Below are positions 1 to 5,203 of a stretch of 5,203 nt of DNA, one piece after another. How positions within the stretch are numbered: the stretch's first letter is position 1; every line of letters starts with the position of its first letter. Origin of the DNA: an uncultured bacterium (lineage in GTDB: Bacteria > Verrucomicrobiota > Kiritimatiellia > RFP12 > UBA1067); the NCBI GenBank assembly GCA_946401765.1, contig CAMIVJ010000236.1, forward strand, positions 1 to 5,203, read 5' to 3'. The notes under the pieces are model-generated. The model searched no databases, was not told the DNA's origin, and was given only the letters and a program-made list of their open reading frames with translations. The position numbers were made by a program, and so were the translations under genes.

Positions 1-1132
1 CGAAGATCTCGCACCAGTTCTTGCCGTTGTGGCGGTTGTAGACGTGCGCGACCGATGAGGCGTACTTCGGCATCTGCCCGAAGTCGATCTGATGCTTTCG
101 GCTCTCGCGCTGGTTGGGGTAGTACTGGCGGCAGACGAGATCGACGCCCGGGACCTCCACGTACTTCATCTGCTGCATCACGTTGCCGCCTGCGAGGACG
201 TGGCTGTAGTAGCAGTTCGCGTGCTCGAGGAAGTGTCCGCTCGAATACACGCCGTGCTTCCTGCACCACTCGCTCTGGCGTCCGTACATCGTGCGGCCCC
301 ACACCTCGGCGCGCGCGTCGTGGTAGCGGAAGCGCGCGCGGGACTGCTCTTCCGGGTCGGCGAGCTTGAACTTGAGGGCGGTGAGCAGTTCGCCCACGTC
401 GTCGCCGCGCGCCTTCAGCTCCTTCGCGAGCGCGTCACCCCACCAGGAGCGGAACTGCGGCTCGTCGAAGAAGAAGCCGGGGATCGTGCCGTCCTTGAAC
501 TCCTTCGCGTAGCGGTCGTAGTATGGCTGGTAGTACTGCGAGATGAACCAGTCTACGGCCTCTTCGTCGAGTCCGTTCACGGTGGGGAAGCGGTAGCTGC
601 CCTTGGACGTGAACCAGGTGTAGATGATCGTCTTGTCGCCGTCGGGACCAGGCTTGAACACGCCTTTCCCAACTTCCTTCACGACGATGCGCGCAACTTC
701 GTTCGGCACCTTCTCCGGAGCCTCATGGCTCCAATAGACAGTCCCCTTCACGTCGCGGCACTGGTACTTCTCCGGGATGGGGTACTTGCCGCCCATGCCC
801 TGGCTCGGCCACCAGTAGTCGTCGAACACCATCATCTTCATGCCGCGCTTCTTGCACTCGTCGAGGACGATATCAACATCGCGCCACCACCCGGCACGCA
901 TCCAGTCTATGTGCGGACGCGACTCGATCGTAAGAATGCCCTGTCCGCTCTCGTCAACGCGCCCCACGTATTCCCTTAGACGCGCCTCCGTCTCGTCGCC
1001 GTGCAGCCAGAAGAGCGGCCCCGTGTTCTCGCGCGCAGCGCCCTTCGGCGAGGCGAAATCCCCACACGGCTCCGCAAGAGCCGCCTGCACCGCGGCCAAC
1101 GCCACTCCGGCCGCCAAAATACACTTCATCAT
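1..1132 (-). CDS. Secreted GH106-like glycoside hydrolase (putative alpha-L-rhamnosidase-type), 3' end outside window
   Basis: The frame is open from ATG at 1132 to the window edge, giving 377 residues without a stop; the C-terminus is missing. Residues 1-20 form a signal peptide (a Lys, a hydrophobic Ala/Leu/Val stretch, and an A-L-A cleavage motif before Glu21), so the enzyme is probably exported. The start is supported by an AAGGAG 10 nt upstream; a second ATG follows directly. Visible blocks suit a large TIM-barrel glycoside hydrolase: FWLHGDE (41-47), a cluster of Trp/His around SRPHIDW (71-77), CKKRGMK (93-99), FDDYWWPSQGMGG (103-115), GFFFDEPQ (219-226), WCRKHGVYSSGHFLEH (289-304) and WCEIF (373-377). 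The pattern of barrel entry, a D-x-x-WPS-x-x-GG motif, a [FG]F-x-DEP strand and a late C-E-x-F strand resembles GH106 and related uncharacterised families. Conserved acidic residues (Asp104/105, Asp223/Glu224, Glu303, Glu375) are candidates for catalysis or sugar binding. Substrate is not determined. It has its own promoter, so it may be expressed separately from the epimerase upstream. Confidence 0.72.
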   Translation of the reverse strand, partial: MMKCILAAGVALAAVQAALAEPCGDFASPKGAARENTGPLFWLHGDETEARLREYVGRVDESGQGILTIESRPHIDWMRAGWWRDVDIVLDECKKRGMKMMVFDDYWWPSQGMGGKYPIPEKYQCRDVKGTVYWSHEAPEKVPNEVARIVVKEVGKGVFKPGPDGDKTIIYTWFTSKGSYRFPTVNGLDEEAVDWFISQYYQPYYDRYAKEFKDGTIPGFFFDEPQFRSWWGDALAKELKARGDDVGELLTALKFKLADPEEQSRARFRYHDARAEVWGRTMYGRQSEWCRKHGVYSSGHFLEHANCYYSHVLAGGNVMQQMKYVEVPGVDLVCRQYYPNQRESRKHQIDFGQMPKYASSVAHVYNRHNGKNWCEIF

Positions 1133-1142
1133 GTGTCTTTAT

Positions 1143-1148
1143 CTCCTT
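1143..1148 (-). promoter_or_regulatory. Ribosome binding site of the glycoside hydrolase gene
   Basis: AAGGAG lies 10 nt upstream of the ATG at 1132. It is the clearest Shine-Dalgarno in the window and fixes the glycoside hydrolase start there or at the adjacent ATG at 1129. Confidence 0.75.
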
Positions 1149-1159
1149 GTTGCCGACAT

Positions 1160-1190
1160 TTCGCCACTCCATCCAGAACCAATCGGCGAA
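1160..1190 (-). other. Small hairpin in the glycoside hydrolase leader
   Basis: TTCGCC (1190-1185) and GGCGAA (1165-1160) on the minus strand are perfectly complementary and enclose a 19-nt loop, between the predicted transcription start and the Shine-Dalgarno. The stem is only 6 bp, so it may be chance. It matches no riboswitch class that I recognise. Confidence 0.2.
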
Positions 1191-1212
1191 GACGCGAAAA
1201 ACGACGGCAAAA

Positions 1213-1241
1213 ATGATAGCACACACGCCCCGCGCGGTCAA
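1213..1241 (-). promoter_or_regulatory. Sigma70-type promoter driving the glycoside hydrolase gene
   Basis: On the minus strand, TTGACC (1241-1236) and TATCAT (1218-1213) are separated by exactly 17 bp. That is five of six matches to consensus in each hexamer with ideal spacing. The predicted transcription start is near 1206, leaving a leader of about 70 nt before the ATG at 1132. This indicates that the glycoside hydrolase can be transcribed independently of the broken epimerase upstream. Sequence-only prediction. Confidence 0.6.
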
Positions 1242-1257
1242 TGATATTGTTTCGCGC

Positions 1258-1401
1258 CTAGAAGAACAGCTTGGCGAAGGCGAGCAGCCCCTGCTTCCAC
1301 GGAACGCGGTGCGAGACGCCTGTCTTGCCCGAGAACTCGGAAAGATGCTCCACGTACCAGTCGTAGTTTCGCACTAGCGCCTGCTTGTTGGAGTAGCGCG
1401 G
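1258..1401 (-). pseudogene. Displaced C-terminus of the NAD-dependent epimerase (out of frame)
   Basis: About 47 codons, from PRYSNKQALVRNYDWY through SGKTGVSHRVPWKQG to a terminal KLFF and TAG at 1258. I recognise this as the usual end of this epimerase/dehydratase family, where it follows the body in the same frame. Here it lies in a different frame from the upstream gene; a -1 shift between about 1412 and 1395 would join them. It has no convincing start or ribosome binding site of its own, so it is best read as part of one broken gene spanning 2285-1258. A base-calling or assembly error would look the same. Confidence 0.7.
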
Positions 1402-2285
1402 AGAAGCTGCTTGGAGACGAAGCTGTCGGTGGAGGCCGTCTCGTACACCCATGGATAAAGCGGCGAAAGGTGCAGCTTCTCGAGAATGCGCAAGATGAAG
1501 ACTATCGGCTTCACGGGCGTGCCGTGGATCTTCTTGCCGTGTCCGGCACGATCCAGCACGGCCTGGTAGTCCTCCTTCATCGTCGTGAACTCCTTCGCGC
1601 CGATGTTGAACTCGGTGTTAACCTTCGACTCGTCAAGCGTCATCGAAAGCCAGATCGCCTCGCAGAGGTCCTCCACGTCCATAAGCTGGTAGCGGTTGTT
1701 GCCGCTGCCGATCATCGGGAACCCATGGCCGGTGTACGCCCAGTCGTAGAAGAGCGCGAACACGCCGAGTCGCTCCGGGCCGATGAAGCTCTTCGGACGC
1801 ATCACCGGCACGCAGAACCCCTCCTCGCGCGCCGCGCGGCAGATGGCCTCGGCCTCGATCTTCGCGTGGCCGTACGGCCCCACGCCTATGAGCTCGTCGT
1901 CCTCGTAGATCGGATGCTTCTTCGGAACGCCATAGACGGCGGTGGACGAGATCTGCACCATTCTCTTCACGCCGAACTTCCTGCACGCGGCTATCACGTT
2001 GCGCGCGCCGTCCACCTCGGTGGTGCGGATGTCCTCCGGCGGATACAGAGGCAGCGCGGCGGCGGTGTTCACCACCATGTCGCATCCATCCACGCACGCC
2101 TCAACGGCCGCCACGTCGCGCACGTCGCCCTTCGTGAACTCAAGCCAAGGCTCCCCCTTCTCGGGATAGTCGAAGTCCGCAATGTCCAGAACGCGAAGCG
2201 TCTCCACGCCCTTCGCGCGCAGGTGGCGGATGAGATTGATGCCGAGGAATCCGCTTCCTCCTGTAACAAGAACGGTCTTGATCAT
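1374..2285 (-). CDS. NAD(P)-dependent sugar epimerase/dehydratase (extended SDR), C-terminally frameshifted
   Basis: A 303-residue product with an N-terminal Rossmann fold. TGGSGFLG gives the G9-x-x-G12-x-x-G15 dinucleotide-binding motif, Asp34 at the end of beta-2 suggests NAD preference, GD54VRD follows, and N73TAAA is the next strand. The catalytic set is present: Ser114/Thr115 in SSTAVYG, and Tyr138-x-x-x-Lys142 in YGHAK. RPKSFIGP (163-170) and YQLMDVEDL (199-207) are typical substrate-side motifs of extended SDRs. Such enzymes epimerise, dehydrate or reduce nucleotide sugars or related substrates in the cytoplasm; the exact substrate cannot be read here. The start lies 19 nt after the SGNH hydrolase stop, implying co-transcription; the Shine-Dalgarno is weak, so translational coupling is plausible. 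Oddity: after TDSFVS (286-291) the frame enters about 12 unrelated residues and stops at 1374, while the expected C-terminus continues in another frame to 1258. The protein is therefore truncated by roughly 50 residues unless this is a sequencing error. Confidence 0.85.
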   Translation of the reverse strand: MIKTVLVTGGSGFLGINLIRHLRAKGVETLRVLDIADFDYPEKGEPWLEFTKGDVRDVAAVEACVDGCDMVVNTAAALPLYPPEDIRTTEVDGARNVIAACRKFGVKRMVQISSTAVYGVPKKHPIYEDDELIGVGPYGHAKIEAEAICRAAREEGFCVPVMRPKSFIGPERLGVFALFYDWAYTGHGFPMIGSGNNRYQLMDVEDLCEAIWLSMTLDESKVNTEFNIGAKEFTTMKEDYQAVLDRAGHGKKIHGTPVKPIVFILRILEKLHLSPLYPWVYETASTDSFVSKQLLRATPTSRR

Positions 2286-2304
2286 GCCTGCAATGTCCAG
2301 GGAA

Positions 2305-3774
2305 TTACTTTCCGCAGATTGTCTTGAAGTGCGGCAGCACCGCCTCGGTCCAGATTTTGTAGCCAGCGTCGCCAGGGTGCAGACGGTCAGGCATGATCCA
2401 CTTTGTGTCGCCCTTCTCGTCGAGATACTTGGAGTTGAAGTCCACCCAGATCACCTTGTCGCCGTCGGCATAGCCCTTGATGATGGCGTTCACCTGCTCG
2501 TTGTTCTTGCGAAGCCGGTTCTCCGGACCCTCTCCGCGCGGGAATATCGGAAGAAGAAGCGTCTTGGCCTGCGGCTGCTTCTTGGCGATGACGTCGAGGA
2601 TGCGGCGGATGCCCTTCGCAACGTCCTCGGGCTTGTCGCTTCTCGAGTTGTTGGTGCCGATCATAAGCATGATGCACTTCGCCTTGTAGCCGTCGAGCTC
2701 GCCGTTCTCGCCGCGCCACACAAGATGCTGCGTACGGTCGCCGCCATAGCCGATGTCGAGGATCGAATACGTCTTTGAGAGCTTTTCCAGCCAGTTCTTG
2801 CCAGGACGCTCCCAGTTGTGCGTGATGGAGTCTCCGAAGAAAACGAGGTCGATCTCGCCCTTTGAGTCCACGATCTGGTTGCGCTTCTGCTGCAGACGTA
2901 TCAACCACCAGTCGCCACGCTTGCCGGGGTTGGCGCCAGCGATGCGCGTGGCGGGAAGAACGGTCGCGGGCGTCTTCTCCTTGAGCTTCTCGAAATGCGT
3001 CTTCACCCTCGAGTAGCGGTTCTTCGGGCAGGGCAGCTTGCCGTCGGAAAGCGCGTAGTCGATGTAGGGCTTCACTTCCTCGTACCAGATCTCGTAGCCC
3101 GGAGCCTCGGGATGCAGACGGTCTGGCATCACCCACTTGATGTCGCCGTTCTTGTCGAGGAATCTATCGGAGAAGTCGCACCAGAACACCTTCTTGCCGT
3201 CGCAGAACTTACGAATCTGCAGGTTCACGGCGTCGTTGCGGAGGCGGAACGAATCGGTCTCGCTAGCGCCACGCGGGAAGATCGCAGTGAGCACCACCAC
3301 AGCCTTGGGCTGCTTGGCACGGATACGCTTCAGTATCTCGCTGATGCCGAGGATCGTGTCGGACGGAGGCTCGTCGGAGAAGTTGCGGAAGTGTCCGGAG
3401 TTGTTGGTGCCGATCATCAGCAGAATGCACTTTGCCTCGTAGCCGTCGAGCTCGCCGTTGTCGAGGCGCCACAGCACATGCTCCGTACGGTCGCCGCTCG
3501 TTCCGAGGTTCAGCATCTTCATGTCGCCCTCGGAGAAGTACTTGTTCGCCTGCGCCTTGCCCTTGCTTTCCCAGAAGTGCGTGATGGAGTCGCCAATGAA
3601 GACGACCTTCGCACCGCCGCTCTTCACGGTCTTCATCTTTTCTGCGTGGCGCTTCTGCTGCCAGCAGTTGGGATCGCCGTTCCAGGCGATGGGGGTGACG
3701 GCGCGCACGGCGCCGAAAGAGGTTCCAGCGGCGAAAAGCGCCGCAATGGCGAATAGAAGGTGTGTTGTTTTCAT
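2305..3774 (-). CDS. Secreted tandem SGNH/GDSL hydrolase (two PAF-acetylhydrolase-like esterase domains)
   Basis: 489 residues from ATG at 3774. Residues 1-22 look like a signal peptide (MKTT, then a hydrophobic Leu/Ala/Phe core), so the enzyme is probably exported. Two full SGNH domains follow. Domain 1 (about 55-241) has block I GDSIT with nucleophile Ser63, block II Gly in LGTSGDRTEH (90-99), block III GTNN (122-125) and block V DRLHP with Asp218/His221. Domain 2 (about 308-486) repeats all of them: Ser316, GYGGDRTQH (342-350), GTNN (373-376) and Asp463/His466. The linker (about 242-307) carries a QQKR segment also seen before domain 1 (39-42). All catalytic residues are intact in both copies. 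Domains with GDSIT plus GDRTEH resemble the PAF acetylhydrolase beta/gamma-type esterases common in polysaccharide-degradation loci, where deacetylation of glycans is a likely role; the substrate is an inference. A GTG at 3795 in frame is an alternative start, but it would put seven polar or aromatic residues before the signal peptide. The epimerase follows after 19 nt. Confidence 0.88.
   Translation of the reverse strand: MKTTHLLFAIAALFAAGTSFGAVRAVTPIAWNGDPNCWQQKRHAEKMKTVKSGGAKVVFIGDSITHFWESKGKAQANKYFSEGDMKMLNLGTSGDRTEHVLWRLDNGELDGYEAKCILLMIGTNNSGHFRNFSDEPPSDTILGISEILKRIRAKQPKAVVVLTAIFPRGASETDSFRLRNDAVNLQIRKFCDGKKVFWCDFSDRFLDKNGDIKWVMPDRLHPEAPGYEIWYEEVKPYIDYALSDGKLPCPKNRYSRVKTHFEKLKEKTPATVLPATRIAGANPGKRGDWWLIRLQQKRNQIVDSKGEIDLVFFGDSITHNWERPGKNWLEKLSKTYSILDIGYGGDRTQHLVWRGENGELDGYKAKCIMLMIGTNNSRSDKPEDVAKGIRRILDVIAKKQPQAKTLLLPIFPRGEGPENRLRKNNEQVNAIIKGYADGDKVIWVDFNSKYLDEKGDTKWIMPDRLHPGDAGYKIWTEAVLPHFKTICGK
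2648..3417 (-). repeat. Internal tandem duplication within the SGNH gene (about 753-bp period)
   Basis: The block encoding NGELDGY-x-AKCI-x-LMIGTNNS appears twice, and the DNA encoding GTNN and its surroundings recurs 753 bp apart (a shared 17-mer begins at 2648 and at 3401). The stretches encoding LDGYxAKC and GDRT are also close to identical at the DNA level. This shows that the two esterase domains arose by duplication inside one gene. Coordinates mark the first and last bases of the two 17-mers, not the full domains. Confidence 0.75.
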
Positions 3775-3801
3775 GCCGTGATTATACCATACCACGGCAT
3801 G
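3772..3801 (-). promoter_or_regulatory. 9-bp perfect inverted repeat over the -10 element and start codon (candidate operator)
   Basis: CATGCCGTG (3772-3780) and CACGGCATG (3793-3801) are exact reverse complements separated by 12 bp that contain the TATAAT. One arm includes the ATG of the SGNH gene. The position suits a repressor operator. As RNA it could pair only if transcription begins further upstream. No known operator family is recognised. Confidence 0.45.
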
Positions 3802-3809
3802 TAGCGCAA
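3781..3809 (-). promoter_or_regulatory. Sigma70-type promoter of the SGNH hydrolase-epimerase unit
   Basis: On the minus strand a perfect -10 hexamer TATAAT (3786-3781) lies 17 bp downstream of TTGCGC (3809-3804, only the TTG matching consensus). Only six bases separate TATAAT from the ATG at 3774, so the predicted transcription start falls on or next to the start codon. No Shine-Dalgarno is seen before that ATG. If the promoter is real, the mRNA is leaderless or nearly so. Confidence 0.5.
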
Positions 3810-3824
3810 GACCACGCTTCGATC

Positions 3825-3847
3825 GGCATGGCGGTTTCCGCCATGCC
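3825..3847 (-). terminator. Hairpin after the PA14-repeat protein gene, probable terminator
   Basis: GGCATGGCGG (3825-3834) and CCGCCATGCC (3838-3847) form a perfect 10-bp GC-rich stem with a 3-nt loop, beginning 22 nt after the stop codon at 3870. The stem is strong, but on the minus strand no U-run follows (the next bases are GATCGAAG), so it is not a classic intrinsic terminator. It may act with Rho, protect the 3' end, or serve as a protein-binding site. Confidence 0.45.
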
Positions 3848-3869
3848 CGCTCTCTAGACTTTCGCCTCC

Positions 3870-5203
3870 CTAGCGCATGTAGATCACCGTTCCGAAGAAC
3901 GGACGCGCGCTCACTAGAACGAGCTTGCCGTCCTTCACCGTGGCGGAGAACTCGAAGCCGTCCTCAGGATCGCCCTGTTTGCGCAGCTCTTCGGGAATCG
4001 GCGCCTTGACGGCGATCTCAGCCGCCGTTTCGGCAGTGAGGCCGAGCGCGTCGCCCACGACGAACTTGGTCACCGCGGGACGCGCGGAGAACGCAAGCTC
4101 GATCGTCTTGAGGCCGGCGAGCGTGAGGTCGTCGGCGTTCTCGAACGTCACGCCGTCCGTGATCGCGCGCTGGTTTGCGCCGAGGCGCCACACGTTCTCA
4201 TCGCCCGTGAAGCGGAACGGTCCGCTTAGCGTGCCGCCGCCCTCGAGCGTTCCGTAGATCGGGCAGAAGCGTCCAGCAAGGTCCGCGCCGCTCCACGGGC
4301 TGCCGTTCGAGAGCGTTGCGCCCTCCGCGACAGTCGTCGAGCCGCCGAGACCGGGCTTTTCGGCCGTCTGCGCCACAAGCGCCTTCTTGGTGAACGTGAA
4401 CGTGCGCTCGTCGAACGGCTGCTTCGCGGCGTCGCCTGGACGCTGCACCGCAAAAGCGTAGCCATTGTTGATGCCGGCAGCGTCGGTTCCATATCCGCCA
4501 CCGCCGTCGCCGATGCGGATTTCGAACGTATGCCAGCCGGGTTTGACGGTGGTGGTGCCTTCTGCAAGCTTGTTCCAGGCGCTGTTGGCCAGCACCTCCT
4601 TGTCATCGAACTTCACGACGATTCTGTCGTCCACCGAGCCGAAGAGCTTCCACTCGCCCGCATGCGCCTCGTCCACGAGGAAGCCGCCCGTGTAGCGCAT
4701 CGACGCGGCCTGCTGCTGGGCGATCTTCGTGTTCAGAACGTCCTTGAGCGAATTCGTCACCCAGAGAAGCCCCCACCCGGTGCGCGCGCGCAGCTGGTCA
4801 AGGTCGCCGTAGTTGCCTGCCACGCGCTCCACGACGATGCTGCTGTCGCTTGTGATCGGCTTCTTGGTGCGCATGCGCAGCGTGGAGGTGTCGAAGCGGT
4901 TGTAGTCTGCGGCAGCAGTGGAGGTGCTGGCCCCCTTCATCCAGCCAAGGCACATGCCGCTGCTCTTCCAGTCGCTCACATACGGCCCCTGCGAACCAGT
5001 TCCATCGTATGTCACAAGGACAAAATCGTGCCAGCCGGCAGTCATCTCCGTCTGGGCGGTGGCCACGGAATTGTACGAACCGTTGTAGAACACCCTCACG
5101 CCGTCCATCCATAGGGCAACCTGGTCGTCGAAGTTGCCTGCGAACGTCCACGTTCCCGCATCGTCCTCATTGACGTAGAACTGGCCGCGAACGGCGAACG
5201 CGC
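3870..5203 (-). CDS. Large secreted/surface protein with two PA14-like repeats, 5' end outside window
   Basis: The frame stays open from the window edge (5203) through 443 codons to TAG at 3870; the ATG at 5108 is internal, because the upstream codons continue the same domain. The numbering here starts at the first full visible codon. Repeat 1 (about 5-115) contains GTWTFAGNFDDQVALWMDG, then GWHDF, LVTYDGTGSQG and a NRFDTSTLRMR end. Repeat 2 (about 168-255) contains GEWKLFGSVDDRIVVKFDD, then GWHTFEIRIGDGGGGYG. The F/V-DD, hydrophobic strand, D-[GD] core followed by GWH resembles the PA14-type beta-sandwich found in carbohydrate-binding and adhesion proteins. The C-terminal part (about 290-443) is rich in Gly/Thr/Ala strands (GTLEGGGTLSGPFRF, LKTIELAFSARP, VKDGKLVLVSARPFFG), reminiscent of autotransporter-like or immunoglobulin-like surface modules. 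No sorting signal, PEP-CTERM or membrane anchor is seen at the C-terminus. A role in surface glycan binding or adhesion is likely but unproven. The gene is followed by a strong hairpin and is probably a separate unit from the SGNH gene. Confidence 0.7.
   Translation of the reverse strand, partial: AFAVRGQFYVNEDDAGTWTFAGNFDDQVALWMDGVRVFYNGSYNSVATAQTEMTAGWHDFVLVTYDGTGSQGPYVSDWKSSGMCLGWMKGASTSTAAADYNRFDTSTLRMRTKKPITSDSSIVVERVAGNYGDLDQLRARTGWGLLWVTNSLKDVLNTKIAQQQAASMRYTGGFLVDEAHAGEWKLFGSVDDRIVVKFDDKEVLANSAWNKLAEGTTTVKPGWHTFEIRIGDGGGGYGTDAAGINNGYAFAVQRPGDAAKQPFDERTFTFTKKALVAQTAEKPGLGGSTTVAEGATLSNGSPWSGADLAGRFCPIYGTLEGGGTLSGPFRFTGDENVWRLGANQRAITDGVTFENADDLTLAGLKTIELAFSARPAVTKFVVGDALGLTAETAAEIAVKAPIPEELRKQGDPEDGFEFSATVKDGKLVLVSARPFFGTVIYMR

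Noticed and set aside
92..979. Long plus-strand open frame (295 codons) opposite the glycoside hydrolase
   Set aside because: It is Val/Leu/Ala/His/Arg-rich, matches no family, and lies antisense to a frame with clear signal peptide and glycosidase motifs. It is a shadow caused by GC-rich third positions.
1150..1210. Outer stem TTGCCG/CGGCAA (1150-1155 with 1205-1210) in the glycoside hydrolase leader
   Set aside because: The 5' arm falls at or before the predicted transcription start near 1206, so it would not be fully present in the transcript.
1374..1415. Programmed -1 frameshift to explain the split epimerase
   Set aside because: No slippery heptamer or downstream pseudoknot is apparent, and residues appear to be missing at the junction, which points to a deletion or a sequence error.
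1470..2327. Plus-strand open frame (285 codons) opposite the epimerase
   Set aside because: Its composition is typical of an antisense shadow, and the opposite strand carries the conserved SDR motifs.
2995..3756. Plus-strand open frame (253 codons) opposite the SGNH gene
   Set aside because: No recognisable motifs; it is the antisense of SGNH domain 1, with the same shadow composition.
3771..3800. Nine-codon upstream frame (MPWYGIITA) whose TGA overlaps the SGNH ATG
   Set aside because: It has no ribosome site and spans the predicted -10 element, so it would not be transcribed from that promoter. The overlap is probably chance.
4530..5114. Plus-strand open frame (194 codons) opposite the PA14-repeat gene
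   Set aside because: No motif or credible ribosome binding site; antisense shadow of a well-supported frame.
1..5203. Mobile elements, CRISPR array, tRNA/rRNA genes, phage or defence genes
   Set aside because: Both strands were read for transposase or integrase motifs, spaced direct repeats and RNA gene signatures. None was found.

Overview
The window is a GC-rich bacterial fragment with four protein-coding loci, all on the minus strand, and short intergenic gaps. Large secreted proteins with PA14-like repeats, a tandem SGNH esterase and a rhamnosidase-like glycoside hydrolase together suggest a polysaccharide-degrading member of the PVC group (Kiritimatiellota/Lentisphaerota-like, perhaps gut-derived). 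This is an inference from protein style; no marker gene is present. No rRNA, tRNA, CRISPR array, integrase or insertion sequence is visible.

Layout in the direction of transcription, from high to low coordinates. (1) 5203-3870: C-terminal part of a large, presumably surface or secreted protein with two PA14-like beta-sandwich repeats; its start lies outside the window. (2) 3869-3775: a 95-bp gap with a perfect 10-bp hairpin (probable terminator), then a sigma70-like promoter whose -10 hexamer sits only 6 nt before the next start codon and inside a perfect 9-bp inverted repeat. (3) 3774-2305: a secreted protein with two complete SGNH/GDSL hydrolase domains in tandem. (4) 2285-1374: an NAD-dependent epimerase/dehydratase starting 19 nt after the SGNH stop, so probably co-transcribed. 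Its reading frame is broken near 1395-1412, and the rest of its conserved C-terminus lies in another frame down to 1258. (5) 1257-1133: a gap holding a near-consensus sigma70 promoter, a roughly 70-nt leader and a good Shine-Dalgarno. (6) 1132-1: the N-terminal 377 residues of a secreted GH106-like glycoside hydrolase that runs off the window.

A working model is a glycan-utilisation neighbourhood. The glycoside hydrolase would cleave a (possibly rhamnose-containing) polysaccharide, the double SGNH enzyme would remove acyl groups, the PA14 protein could bind carbohydrate at the surface, and the SDR would act on a sugar or nucleotide sugar in the cytoplasm. The transcription signals suggest at least two units here: SGNH plus epimerase, and the glycoside hydrolase alone. 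The observations most worth checking are the epimerase frameshift/deletion and the palindrome-embedded, possibly leaderless start of the SGNH gene.
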